NCBI GenBank assembly: GCA_949358305.1
Contig: OX442315.1
Location: forward strand, 22,532,427 to 22,596,426
DNA from: Strigamia acuminata
Taxonomy: Eukaryota; Arthropoda; Chilopoda; Geophilomorpha; Linotaeniidae
Length of the DNA: 64,000 nucleotides
Reading direction: 5' to 3'
The translations under genes were made by a program, and so were the position numbers. Within the stretch, counting starts at the first letter, position 1, and each line of letters opens with the position of its first letter. This document shows positions 45,001 to 56,400 of the stretch, in pieces. Below the pieces are notes generated by a model, which saw only the letters and a program-made list of their open reading frames with translations, made no database searches and was not told where the DNA came from.

Positions 45001-46165
45001 AAAAATCAAGAAAGGAAAAGTCTGCCGGATGAAAAAGGCGTTATACGGATTGAAGCAGTCGGGTCGCCAGTGGTACAAAAAACTGGACGAGAAGTTGCAA
45101 AAGCACGGACTGAAGCCAACAAACGCAGACCCATGCGTGTATTACCAAATGAATGGAGAAGTCATCACGCTCGTCGCAATCTACGTGGATGATTTTATCA
45201 TCGCAACGAACTGCAAAAGAAACTTGGAGAAATTAAAATCGAACCTGAAGAGCGAGTTCAAAATGAAGGATTTAGGACAAATTCACTACTGCTTGGGAAT
45301 CGAGTTTAAACAGGACGAAAAGACGAAATCAATCACGATGGCGCAGAAAAAATACGTTAAGGACATACTGAATCGTTTCGGAATGCAAGACTGCTCGAAA
45401 AACACAACTCCACTCGACGCAAATCAGAAATTGCAGAAAAACAAGAAAAAGGAGGATGGGACCGACGAAGAGCTACTGGATCCAGAGAAGTTCCCGTACC
45501 AAAGTTTAATCGGATCACTCATGTACCTCGCCGTTTGCACTCGACCCGATATTTCCTACACCGTCAGCGCATTAAGTCAATATAATACGTGCTTCACCGG
45601 AACTCATTGGACAGCAGCAAAACGCGTCCTAAGATATTTGAAGCACTCATCGAATCTCGGGCTAAAATTCGAAAAGACCGGAAAAGACTTAGTCGGCTAC
45701 ACGGATGCAGATTGGGGAGCAAACTTGGACGACCGTCGCTCGTACACCGGCTACTGCTTTAAACTCGCGAACGCGACAATATGCTGGGAAGCAAGAAAGC
45801 AGAAGACCGTCGCAACCTCGTCGACCGAAGCAGAATATATGGCGTTGGCCGACGCGTCAAAAGAAGCAATCTACTTGCGAAACTTCCTAGACGAAATTAA
45901 ATACATCAACAAGAAGAAAGAAACGACCCTCATTTATAGCGATAATCAGGGGGCACACAAATTGGTGCGAAACCCAATTTTTCATTCCAGAACCAAGCAC
46001 ATCGACATTCGCCACCATTTTGTTCGAGAAACATGTGAGCGGGGAGATATCGACATAGAATTCCTGGAGAGTGAGAAGATGGTCGCCGATGTGTTGACCA
46101 AGGGGCTTTTTAAGCCAAAACACGAAGAATTGATCGCCCAATTTGGATTGAAGGAAATTGTTTAA
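42065..46165 (+). CDS. gag-pol: Gag-Pol polyprotein of the copia element (1366 aa)
   Basis: The ORF starts at ATG 42065 and ends at TAA. Residues about 10-200 form a copia-type gag (KENFDTWKIQMEAILDQ). The CCHC knuckle is CHGCGKIGHKIADC (239-252). The protease motif is CLDSGASSH (D294). A pre-integrase zinc finger (WHKRLGHL to CETCIEGK) is followed by the integrase core with LVHSDVCGP, RSDNGKEY and EQNGVSERMN. An acidic linker precedes the RVT_2 reverse transcriptase, with GCRWVLRTKF, QMDAITAYLNG, ALYGLKQSGRQW and YVDD at residues 1040-1043. The RNase H has YTDADWG, SSTEAEYMAL and SDNQGAHKL. All catalytic residues are present. With no frameshift, Gag and Pol are made as one chain, as in Drosophila copia, where splicing raises Gag output; I did not identify such splice sites here. 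Confidence 0.95.
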   Translation: MANGGGNSARIEALGKENFDTWKIQMEAILDQRDLLVHAEGTSKRPETIEGNAKRMKEIETWEKSDRTAKNDILLNIKQSELRMAKNCSTANELWRKLHSVYQSKGPARKITLLKRLATHKMADGENVESHLKEFFELVDKLLDMDFKMPEDFTTILLLLSLPNSYDNFRCAIESQDKLPSLEVLEGKIKDESIARGKGKEDVSDAMMARKTFQKRKQPKKYGDENSNSTEKPVFKYKCHGCGKIGHKIADCRSKSKKESASRAEKSKYELFFCEQIETALISETSRPKNWCLDSGASSHMCSNDSTFSTIEFLKNQKLNLASKASTKIDGKGTAKIVVNTGNGNVKLDLAETLLVRDLRTNLMSVGKITERGHKVIFDDKSAEVINPKGEIVFTAEKRNGLYYIVDETEDAATAAEIEVGTGSKPAKPASTKIQEWHKRLGHLNESSLKILNEKADGMNLEKDAKLPTCETCIEGKHASTKFPDSTSKSEKLLELVHSDVCGPMPTKSMNGSRYFVTFTDDKSRWCKVYFLKHKSEVFEAFKSFKTFCERETGCALKVLRSDNGKEYVNKKFDAYLQENGIKRQTSVERTPEQNGVSERMNRTLIEMARCMLLQAKLPNSYWAEAINTACHIRNKCPTRSLENEIPHQVWTGRKPNVDYFRVFGSRVFALDKKPNKGKFEPKSKECILIGYWDGSKAYRLWSKSENKIIKSRDVKFVEKSENETNEECEENDNNNNFNDILTDCRTDQIENGTEISEDEVESAGENEPDNEDERETQHEEAEPRQNENAQIIPRRSSRTPKPYPNRNGDPPRKKYTRKNPTTTNEVLDEIAQIAILDDPTTAAEALNGNDPQEWMKAMKEEYDALIENETWEECDRPKNRNVIGCRWVLRTKFEADGSIERRKARLVAKGYAQQPGIDYFETYAPVARPGSIRMMMAIAAELGLTVHQMDAITAYLNGEIEEEIFMEFPEYLEFIAGIKIKKGKVCRMKKALYGLKQSGRQWYKKLDEKLQKHGLKPTNADPCVYYQMNGEVITLVAIYVDDFIIATNCKRNLEKLKSNLKSEFKMKDLGQIHYCLGIEFKQDEKTKSITMAQKKYVKDILNRFGMQDCSKNTTPLDANQKLQKNKKKEDGTDEELLDPEKFPYQSLIGSLMYLAVCTRPDISYTVSALSQYNTCFTGTHWTAAKRVLRYLKHSSNLGLKFEKTGKDLVGYTDADWGANLDDRRSYTGYCFKLANATICWEARKQKTVATSSTEAEYMALADASKEAIYLRNFLDEIKYINKKKETTLIYSDNQGAHKLVRNPIFHSRTKHIDIRHHFVRETCERGDIDIEFLESEKMVADVLTKGLFKPKHEELIAQFGLKEIV

Positions 46166-46279
46166 GAAATATTGTTTTTAATATTTTGAATTGTTTGTGA
46201 ATGAATACTTTAATGTTTAAATGTCTAAATTGCTTAAGAAAAATGTTTTGAATTTTGAAATGTAGGAATATTGCCATTC

Positions 46280-46287
46280 AGGGGAAG
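46280..46287 (+). other. polypurine tract of the copia element
   Basis: AGGGGAAG directly abuts the 3' LTR, as expected for plus-strand priming. Confidence 0.75.
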
Positions 46288-46502
46288 TGTTGTTTTATTG
46301 AATGTTATATTCCTGTCCGCCAGGTGTCTTTACCACCTGTGCACCTGTATTTGGCACTGACCAATCAGTGCCCTGTTTTGTATTTAGTGCTCCGCGCACT
46401 TTTAAACATCTGTTTTAGATTAAAACCATCACTGTTAATATTTCACCAAAAAGCCAAGCGTCTCCATTTTTATGCCTCCAACATATTAGAACAAAAACTA
46501 CA
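46288..46502 (+). repeat. 3' LTR of the copia element (215 bp)
   Basis: It is identical to the 5' LTR by eye and is followed by the GATCA duplication. Confidence 0.94.
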
Positions 46503-46507
46503 GATCA

Positions 46508-49500
46508 AAGCATTTTAAAAGTGTTAATGTTGAATAATAAGCAAAAAAAATTTCACTTGTTCGTGAATCTATAATTAAATTAATTAACTCGACGTAATTA
46601 ATGCAGCAATTAACAGAATACTCCCCGAGAGGACCATAAGCTAGAGTCAAGTTACTTACATTCGCCCTTGGGATTTGCGTGTATATCCAATACAAGCAGC
46701 CTTTCACCACAAAGTCACACCACCTTATAAAACCCAAAGCTTATAGAATAACGAGCCGCTCTCTACGATCACGCAATGCAGGCCCTTCCACAAATTACGC
46801 AGATACGATCTACCTTAGGATATACCAATAAACATATACATATTTCATGTAGTTTTGTTGACAACTTTTGTTTAGTATTGTAATTTGCCTGTCTTATCGC
46901 CGTATGCGCAATATACATTACCAATACTTTGTACTCGCAACTGTTATCTCCGTCGCACTAAAGAACAAGGGCAGTTGGTGTACAAGCGACATGTAAACAC
47001 GGATTAAACTCACGTTGTACATGTTTGAAGTTTACTGACAACATTTAACATAGATGGTAAATTAAACGTAACCACAATTCCATTTTTTTTGGGTTTTTTT
47101 TTTTATTTGGTGTTGATCTAAGCTACGATCTTTGTACAGAGCCAACAACTCGTGATTTAAAGTGGGGTTAAGTGGATTTAAAAGAAATCAAAATCCCGTA
47201 ATCATATTATCTTAAAGAGTTTCATTCTCCGTTTCATCCGCATGTACCGTGTTTCTTTTTTACGGAAGAATGGCTACCCACATTTATTTGTCAAGAAAAG
47301 ATGTGTTTTTTTAACCCCCTTTTCTTCCGTGTTTTGTTTTTCACTTGAGTGGCTTTGCAGTGAAATTATAATGACGAGAGTAAAGTTGGAGTTGGCAGAT
47401 GAACCACTTACTTTATGGCTGCATCTGTGTGTGAAGAGGTGCAGATGCCAGAGTTATAGTTTTTTCCCCCATTTTTTTTACTGCATCCACAAAAAAAGAG
47501 AAAGATAAGAAAGTACTGTCTGTGATGTCAGTTCAGAAGTGAACAAAATTTGTTGTAACGTGTTTGGGTTATTGTCTGTAACTGGAACGGTACACAACTC
47601 ATTCTTAACTTACAGTACACATTTTCACTATTTTCATGGCTTAGTAACTTCAACTTGCTCTACTTCAGCCCGCTACTTAAAAGAAAACAATAGTAAATAT
47701 ATGTACAGTGGTCGGGACACAGGGCGGGCCGGAAAAGTTGCCCAGTCCAGAGAATGTCCAGTCTGGACAAACGTCGTTTATCCAGATTAAAAAATTACAC
47801 AATTCGCTATAAAATATTGATTTTCTAATCAATTGAGGCATCGAATTTTTTCTTTCCAGTTTACGAAATTTTCTCCGAATCGAATTGTAGCGATGTACGT
47901 ATTCGTAACACGCAGTTATTGAGAAAAAAAATTTTTCCTAAAATATCAACGATTTTTCCTTAAACGCAGTTTTACTTATTTTTTTATTCATAATATTGCT
48001 ATCTGGACATAAAAAGCTTATTGTTTTTCGAGTACATAAACACTAAAATAAAAGTTACTGTTTAATCCAAAAATTGTTTACTAAAAAAATATTTAAATTA
48101 TTCAAGTACACAAATGGATGAAGCTTCATTACATTCTTAAAACTACTCAAAGTAAAAAATCAATCAGAAAAACAAAAACCTACTGTTTGCATTAAGTTTC
48201 TGTTTGCTCAATTACAACAGATCAAAAATAATATAGGCAAATTTAAGAGAAAAAAAGCCAGACAGTGTTCTTGGTAAATCCAGACATACCCACCAGATAT
48301 TTGAATAAAATAAATTTCTTTCACCGACCAGCAGCCGGGTGTTTACATTTGCAAATCAATTTCAGTATCTTTTAATAAATTTAACATACCGCATACTCCC
48401 TACAGAAATCATCAACACTTGCCTTTGATTTTGACAAATGCCTAACAGCATAGTGATAATATCCCTTTTGTTTTCTTTGAAACTTGAACGATCCATGTCT
48501 TACCCAACCTACGTCGTAGAGTAGAATGTACAATGTATTCTTATATTTTCACATTTGATGATACTGTATGAACGTTGGAAACAGTTTTCCATAGCAGTTG
48601 CAGGTCGCTTCAAGATAATACAATTTGGAAACTACAATCCACATGTTCATTTTTAACTCTAGAATTACGGGCACACAATGCACATTTTCCACAACTTTTC
48701 TGCATTTCCAACAACGAGAAAACAAATGTAAAAATATTGCTATACTATCATACATTAAGAAAACTGTCAACTGTCAACTCATAACAGTATACATCTTGCA
48801 AATCAAATCAAATCAAATTAAGGAATGCTCCTAATACGACATAATTTAGCGGTTGTCAAACAATGGGAGTAAAAACATTGATCTTTCGAAGTACTTGAAA
48901 ATACGATTTTACTAACTAACTCATTGTTTTTGCAAAACCTTCGTCCAAGATTTTACAAAAAGATTGTATCTCAAGGCCAGGAAATACGAATATGCAAAAG
49001 GTATGTTCCAGATGTGAACAATACAAAGGCTTGGAAGAACAAAAATGTTTCACCTACACCGCACACTTTAATTCTGATACGTTTTATAAACTTCCGATGC
49101 TTAGCTGCACACAATTTTTTTTTTGTGAAAAAATGACTACTTTATCTTCAACATTACGTACAAATATCGTTTCATTCACATTATACGTGATACAGCTTGA
49201 TACAACCTGTTAATAACACCTGCTGAAGGTAACGTTTTAAACTGCTTAAAATGACCATCAAAGTCTGTCTTGCCAGTTGTTTGTAACTGCTGGTAAAAAA
49301 CTTGAATTATTTATTATAATGACCTATAATAGCAATAATTCTATTTCTAAAGTTTAAACGGTTTGTGCAGAAGCGAAAACAACACAAGCCTAAAACGTCC
49401 AGGAACACATAACAACATTACATCACAATTCACAATTTCCCTCGGCAATAGACGTTCTGAACCAGTGCATTCTCCCATGTCAATAGACAATTCGATAGAC

Positions 49501-50121
49501 ATTTTGTGTCAGCATACATTTTAAACCGCAAGGGAAGAACCCTACAAACAGACGTTTCGTGCAAGGTTAGTTTTTACCTTATTATATTAGGATACAATTT
49601 ATCATAATCAATGTATCAATAACTGATCATAACCAAATTTATTCAACCTTATAAAACTGGCAGGCGTGCAGGGAATTTGACTGCAGTACGGTATTTCCTA
49701 CGTAACCAAAGCAAGACATTCTGTAGGGCGTTTAAAGGTTGGTTCACTCTTGTGTTCATACTATGAAGTAACGCAACGCAATGTTGCTGCGCATTGCATT
49801 GTTGGTATTAATATTAAGCCTAATAATTCTAAAATAAAGTAAAGAAACAACAATAAACTCATTAACAAAAGGATTTTACACCATGGTACCAAAATATTGT
49901 TGCTTTATTTATTATGTGTACAACAAGCTTGACAATTGCCATGTTAAATGCATGTGCTGAATCACTGAATGTGATGCGCAGTTTAAATTTGGCACCTAGA
50001 GACCGGGCACGAACTGTAAGTGGTGTTTAAATTAATATTGAGACTGACGAGATATTATGATATGAATTTTATTAAATTTAGAGTGACAAAATAAGCCGGG
50101 TGCCATGTTGAAAGAAATCTT
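46508..50121. other. AT-rich region with no recognised gene
   Basis: Only short frames without motifs occur. A small GC-richer patch lies at 47700-47780. A short AAATC repeat lies near 48798-48815. Nothing else is recognised. Confidence 0.4.
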
Positions 50122-50449
50122 ACAAGGAGACCGCAAGAGTGTGTAATCCGCAATTGTTAAAATTGTTTGTAAATAAAGCATTCACATCACCTAAGCAATC
50201 TATTTTTCTCATATTAAAATGCACCTCTCTCTCACATTGTTACAAACAGTAACAACACACAGGATTCCTTACTGTGTGTTGAAACACCATTTTTTGATAT
50301 TTTGAGTAAAAAGATCAAGTGTAGCACTACATTTGGTGATTAGCCTGTTCAAACCTTACTCTGGAACCCAGTTAATTTGATATCACATGACATATGACAT
50401 CACAACTTTGTTCACCAACATGACTGCCTGCATGAAGCAACAATAGTGT

Positions 50450-50522
50450 GTTGTGGTGGCTCAGTGGTTAAGGCAATGAACCAGGAATCTTTCCACACAG
50501 GTTCAAATCCTGTTGTCGGTGA
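50450..50522 (+). pseudogene. tRNA-Ser-like unit (left arm of the palindrome)
   Basis: Box A is TGGCTCAGTGG (50457-50467) and box B is GGTTCAAATCC (50500-50510), spaced as in RNA polymerase III promoters. The run GTGGTTAAGGCAATG resembles eukaryotic tRNA-Ser. The T stem ACAGG/CCTGT pairs. The acceptor and anticodon stems do not pair, and the variable arm is lost. It is therefore a tRNA-derived promoter unit, not a working tRNA. Confidence 0.7.
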
Positions 50523-50715
50523 AAATTTTTACTTTTATTTTTTCTTTATTTTTAGCAGTAAAGTTAATGTTTGTTATTTTATATTTGTTTTTAAAAAATT
50601 TTAATTAATTAATTTAATATAATTAAAATTATAAAAAAAAATTTTAAAAAAATATAAAATAACAAACATTAACTTTACTGCTAAAAATAAAGCAAAAATA
50701 AAAGCAAAAATTTTT

Positions 50716-50787
50716 ACCGACAACAGGATTTGAACCTGTGTGAAAAGATTCCTGATTCATTACCTTAACCACTGAGCCACCACAACA
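50716..50787 (-). pseudogene. tRNA-Ser-like unit (right arm of the palindrome)
   Basis: This is the mirror copy of the left-arm unit. Box B lies at 50726-50736 and box A at 50769-50779 on the minus strand. It carries the same degenerate acceptor and anticodon stems, with a few base differences. Confidence 0.7.
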
Positions 50788-51114
50788 CACTATTGTTGCT
50801 TCATGCAGGCAGTCATGTTGGTGAACAAAGTTGTGATGTCATATGTCATGTGATATCAAATTACCTGGGTTCCAGAGTAAGGTTTGAACAGGCTAATCAC
50901 CAAATGTAGTGCTACACTTGACTTTTTTACTCAAAATATCAAAAAATGGTGTTTCAACACACAGTAAGGAATCCTGTGTGTTGTTACTGTTTGTAACAAT
51001 GTGAGAGAGAGGTGCATTTTAATATGAGAAAAATAGATTGTTTAGGTGATGTGAATGCTTTATTTACAAACAATTTTAACAATTGTGGATTACACACTCT
51101 TGCGGTCTCCTTGT

Positions 51115-52898
51115 TAGTTATTTGCAGCAGATTGGCTCCCTTAATTCATATAAAATTAGGTTATAATTCAGTTCTTACTTGTTAGTTATAATTATATCCG
51201 GTTATAACAGTATAAGATTATAACTTGATTTTTTTATAACCCACAAGTTCCCTTCCGCAAAAGGTAAAAATGGTTTTTGGTATGTAACAATTTTTCTTTT
51301 ACTCCACACAGATCAAGCTGCTGTTTATTAATAAACTAAATTAATCATATTCGGTCAATAAATTTGACAACACTTATATTATGGTTGTCATTGCTTCACT
51401 TAAGACTTCAGAAGTAATCGGAAGTAATCATGTTGTATTGGTAGAGTGGTAATTGCAGGCAAATTAAGAATTGATTGAGTTATCACAGCTTTGTTTACTT
51501 TCAATATAAAACAGACAGCTTAGATCAAAGTAATTTATTATTATTGTTTTCCAAGTTATTGCCATAATCATTTATTTTCTGTGCAAAACAAATTCGAAAG
51601 CAATAATGTAATGAAAAAAAAGTAAGATGGAAAGCCCAAAAATATAATGTAATTCCATTTGGAGAAGTTGCAATTTCATTTTTTCATAATGAAAGAAAAA
51701 TGCGCAAAGAAAGATAATAAAATATATGGATTCTACAAGAGGTCTGCTTTTCCTTCTTTTCTTAAATTGTCTCTGTTTTCCCGTTTTCTGCATCCGCAAA
51801 TTAATTGCAGCTTTTCTGAGTAATGTTTTATTTTACGATGTTTCGGATAAGACTTTTGTTATCAACAGAATGCTTAAATCACCAGATAGTTTTAATTAAT
51901 TCGTCATTTTGTATTCTCGTGTATTGGCAAGCGTACCCTAGCAAGAACCCTAAATTCTTTTTGAAATTATATCAATCAGGACGTTCATAAACAACGCTTT
52001 CCACTCAACATAATTTTCAATTCAAAAATACAATCAATTTCAATTTCGTTGTACAAATGGCCAGAACTGATCCAGCGATTCCAATTTAATTTTATAAAAA
52101 AGACAGAGCTGATCGAAACAGATCCATTTTCTTGTCCCCAGAGACGTTTCGGGGCACGAAAACAATATATTTCCTTATCCCGTGGCCTTTGCATTGAAAA
52201 AATAATTTTTTTCCCTTTGTGACATGATTCTGTCACAGGATCGAACGGAAAGCGCTTATGTGCAGCATCAACGAATGTTTGTACCATGTTAAACGATGTT
52301 TATTTCACTGAACATTATCCAACCACCAGTCACTGCAGAGCAGCTACAGTAAGCGCTGCTGATTTTATAAACATCATCATCACTCATGGAAATTAGCATT
52401 TTCAAGGACCTTCAGAGATTTTTAACTTTGCGTAAATGGGCCAATTTTAGACGAATACAGGTCAAATGCACGTACTATGTGGTCATATCTGGCAAGCTCT
52501 GCATCACATGACTTGGTGTTAAATTACTTTTACGTGTGCACACGCCCCAATTGATGTCATTTCCCTCGCTTGTTGAAACCGTACTTTTTTGTTCTCGTGC
52601 GACAATGGTTACAGCCAATCAGACGCGATTGCTTGAAGAATTGAACCCGACACGAACAAAGTGCCTTTATAAAAAAAAATTAGCATTACATACTTGCAAT
52701 GTTTTATAGATGATAAAATATCCAAACAAAGCTTTGATGGTTAATTTGACAAGAAATAATTTAGATTTGATTTAAAACAACTTTAACTTTGTTTTACTAC
52801 TTGTTGGTCAACACAAGGTTGTAAATATTAAAAAAAAAAAACAGGATTCAACTTCCTGTCAACAAGGACCTTCAGCAAATATAAATGAAACCACTATA
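51115..52898. other. AT-rich region with no recognised gene
   Basis: Frames up to about 100 codons (51985-52287 minus) lack recognisable motifs and splice context. No repeats or RNA genes were seen. Confidence 0.4.
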
Positions 52899-53303
52899 CT
52901 CTGCCTCACTATAACAGTACACCTTTTTCCCATTGGCCGAGCCATTTCACTTGGGCAGTGACACCAAAAAATAGACCAAAATACATGTTGAGTGCGTTCC
53001 AGACAAAACAACCAATCAAAAAATTCAAAAATTGCTTGCTTTCCTGACAAAGCAACCAATAAACCAAACAAACTGAACAAACATGTATTTTGAAATAAGA
53101 ACAGCATAAAACATTGTTTTAAGAATTTAAAAAACATTCTATTATAAAAAAAAAATCAATTTACATCATTTCAACTATTATAATAATCAAACAAATTAAA
53201 AACAGAACAAAACTACTTTTCCTGGTGGTAGAACAAAGTCAACAGTTAGGAGTAATCAGGCTCGGCCAATGGGAAAAAGGTGTACTCTTATAGTGAGCCG
53301 GAG
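52899..53303. mobile_element. MITE copy 3 (inverted relative to copies 1 and 2)
   Basis: It is TA-flanked, with inverted ends of about 45 bp beginning CTC. Both arms contain CACTATAA, then GTACACC, then TTTTTCCCATTGGCC. The interior is related to copies 1 and 2 in reverse orientation, including the gene-free stretch near the CTACTTTT motif. Confidence 0.75.
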
Positions 53304-53310
53304 TATAAAG

Positions 53311-53425
53311 CAGTGGTTCCCAAACTGTGCGCCACGGCAAGCCTACAGGGACGCTGAACTAACTTGCAGGGGCACCAGGCCCACCTACAGGGGCGCCGTA
53401 AACCAAAAAAGTTTGGGAACCACTG
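53311..53425. mobile_element. 115-bp hAT-like MITE
   Basis: The ends CAGTGGTTCCCAAACT and AGTTTGGGAACCACTG are perfect inverted repeats of 16 bp and match the general CAGTGGTTC-type ends of animal hAT elements. The interior is GC-richer than the flanks, with repeated CAGGG(G/A)CGC-like strings. An 8-bp duplication is not visible; it may have been lost because the element sits directly beside MITE copy 3. Confidence 0.75.
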
Positions 53426-56400
53426 CACTAGAGGACACGGGCAAAAAAAATACTAAACTTAAACCGAACAATTTTACTGAACAAAATTAAAACATAATGT
53501 TATAATTAAATCGAATTAAGCTTTTGCACAATGGGTTCGCAAAACAACACTAACTAAAAACATCCCACCTAATGCAAGCAATAAAAACTGGAAAGCTTTA
53601 GGTCGTTAGAGCAATTTCTCTATCGGTCCTGCTGCATAAGACACTACATTCACAAAATTTAAACGATAATTGCAACTTGCATGTCCCAGTAGTTAATAAC
53701 AATTTACTAAATCGATAGCGATTTTGTAAATTGCTCTTATATGGGGCCGACGAATTGGCTTAAATTCTTTTTTATATTAGATTTGGAATATTTTCAAGCC
53801 ACTTTCAAAGCTGGGTGGTCATTCAACTACGGGAGCGAGAAAGATCCGAAAAACGCATTTGCAGTTTAAACGGAAACTCCTCTTGAATTCGAAATAGAAA
53901 CTTTCTTGCTATCATAACGTATGTTCCAGTGCTTGCTTTGCTAGTTAAGCGTATAGCCATAAAAACATTTTAGTAATGCACATCTGCAAACATTCAAAAA
54001 TTCATTTAGACTCTTTAATGTAACTTGAACGAGGTTTAAGCAAATAGTTTTAGTCGGCGACAAACCTCAGAAGTTGTCAAATCAAAATAAATGCGAATGC
54101 GCAGAAATGCATATTTCAGCTTTAATGCGCCGCATCGCTCCTAGTTGTGTCTCTAGCATTAGTTTCTACCACCAGAGCAGATAAGAAATATTAGCTGCAT
54201 TTAAGACAAGTTTAAGTGACTTAAACCAGTCTAAACGTACGTTTAGACTAAGTTTAAGTATTTTAGGTAACTCAAAACAACCCCCAGTTATGCTTACCAT
54301 GTCAAATGACACCGAATTTACGTTTGAAAATTGGAGTTAAACAAACAAACAAACAAACAGTTCAACTGCTTATTTAAATATGTTGTGGTGGAATGCAACT
54401 ACCGTAAATCAGTCAACATTTTGTTCGCTCATTTAGTTTCCTTTTCTATAAAATTATTTTTAGATGAATTCTGATTCTACTCGCAAGATTTATAAGCTCT
54501 TCTTCTGTTACTACTGTTTTATTTAAAGTGAATACATTGAAGAAGAAGCAAAGCAAATATTTTAATTTCAAACTTCTCTTCACTACAATGTCGTGTGATC
54601 TCAAACATCCGCGACCAGATTTTTAAATGACTTCAATAATCAAATTTTTATTAGTACATTTCATTCCCTTTTGTCTGCCTATAGCCAACTTAATAAACTT
54701 TTTGGCTTTGTGTGCAATCGCTATTTTTAGAAAAAAGTTGCAGGCGTATCTCTCTCATGAGTTCTGCACTTTTGTTATACATGAGATGAAAGTTGAGAAT
54801 AAGTGCTCAGCAGGGCACTGCGGAAAAGAATTTGAAGTTTATAAACAACCAAGTCTCTTTATAATTCTCTTTTGTTTTATTGTAGTGATGAGTGTGCAGG
54901 TGAATGAAACTCATGCTGAGTCCTCATGTTTCATCTTTTCATTTGCATTGTCCTACTCCCACCACTTCAACATGTGAATAAACAATCAGTTTTATAAATT
55001 ATAGATTTGAGCTTCTATGAATACATTTTTCACTCATTTAAAAACCCCATTAATTTTTATTGGCTTATTCAGTTCGTGATAAGGCTTCTGTTGTCGTGTA
55101 GATTTTTATAACTAATAATAAAAGTTTTGATAAATTAATTGACCATTTTCCACCCAACTAGTGTTTCAGTAAAACTCGAAATTAACACGCAAGTTCACCA
55201 TTACAATACGAAATGATTGTCCACAAATGAGCTTTAAACTTAATAATTGTGCTTTTACCAGCAACTTTGCAACATTTATTTCATTTCATTGATTTCCCAT
55301 GATCACTTTCCGTTCCATTGCATGTTAAACTATGCAGACGTTATAAATCTGTTATCAATTGCAAGAAGAGCATTCCTTAAAGTCAATCAAACTGATGGTT
55401 GCCACGGCAAAGATAGGAATTTAAAAGAAAAAAAATATTTTCATTTCCAATTTTTAGACCCAACAGAAAATAGATGAAAAAGAAAATAGTGAAGAATGTA
55501 AACAACCCGCTCGATCAATAATCTGTAAACAGATATTTTTATTAGAAAAAAAAACTAAAACTTTTTAGTTGGAATCAGAAGCTGCTTCTAAGTACATATT
55601 TTCTCTTGTCTTCATGAAAAGTTAGACAATTTTTTTTTCATCATACCATATGTGGCTCAATGGTGTGAAAGTCATTCATGAAGACTTATGAGCTTCTTGG
55701 TTTCTATAGTAACGTATGGGATAATTCCAGACCCCCTATAGCTCGAAACTGAGTTGATACTAGGTGATGGTTTCACACCACTTGTAAGTAAAAGAAAGTT
55801 AAGGTGCGGGCGAGTGTTGGCAGCGTTTTGGCTCAGTTCTAAAACTACCATTAAATGTCAAGTTGAAAATTTATTTTTTTCTCAAAACTTAGATCGTAAA
55901 GAGACTGGGTGTGGACCAAAGTGGTTCCACTCCCCATTAAACTTCAACTATATATAGTGGAAACAGCTTTATATTTGCTGTAAATTTAAATAATTTGTTT
56001 AAAAAAATATAAAAGTGTTTAGTCAAGTGCTTCCTACTTGAAATATGCCCAATTTATGCCACTAAATTCTCTAATAACGATCACTTTTAACTTAAGACGC
56101 CTTTAATTTGGAAATCTGAAACCAATTTGCAGTTGAAACACAATGTGACCCCTAGATGAAATAAGCCAAAAATAGTTCATGTTAGGCTAATAGCTAAATA
56201 GGTTTATTACTTTCTACAAACGGCACACCATTTCTTTCTAGACCAAATAAAAAGCCAGCCTTATTGTACTATAAAAACTATATAGTGCTGACTGTTGAAC
56301 TTTTAGTTTGTGTAATAAAAGCACCCAACTTGCCCCATTGCCACATAATGGAACTAAGGCACTCTTGTTATTCTATATAAAGTCTTGCCTGTATTTATGA

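Larger units (their letters stand above)
41729..46502 (+). mobile_element. complete Ty1/copia element, 4.8 kb
   Basis: The identical 215-bp LTRs (41729-41943 and 46288-46502) begin TG and end CA. GATCA flanks both sides. The element has a half-tRNAi-Met primer site, one long ORF with integrase before reverse transcriptase (the copia order), and a purine tract at 46280-46287. The coding strand is strikingly A-rich and poor in T. Everything needed for retrotransposition appears intact. Confidence 0.95.
50122..51114. repeat. 993-bp near-perfect palindrome carrying two tRNA-like units
   Basis: Each arm is about 480 bp. Both start ACAAGGAGACCGCAAG from the outside and differ by only a few substitutions and short indels. 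The centre near 50610 is AT-rich and itself partly palindromic. Each arm holds a tRNA-derived unit pointing towards the centre. There is no coding capacity and no obvious target duplication. The palindrome could be two head-to-head SINE-like copies or one foldback element. Its transcript would form a long double-stranded RNA hairpin. Confidence 0.88.

Noticed and set aside
50450-50787. Two functional tRNA genes
   Set aside because: Box A and box B are good, but the acceptor and anticodon stems do not pair and the variable arm is missing. They are tRNA-derived repeat units.
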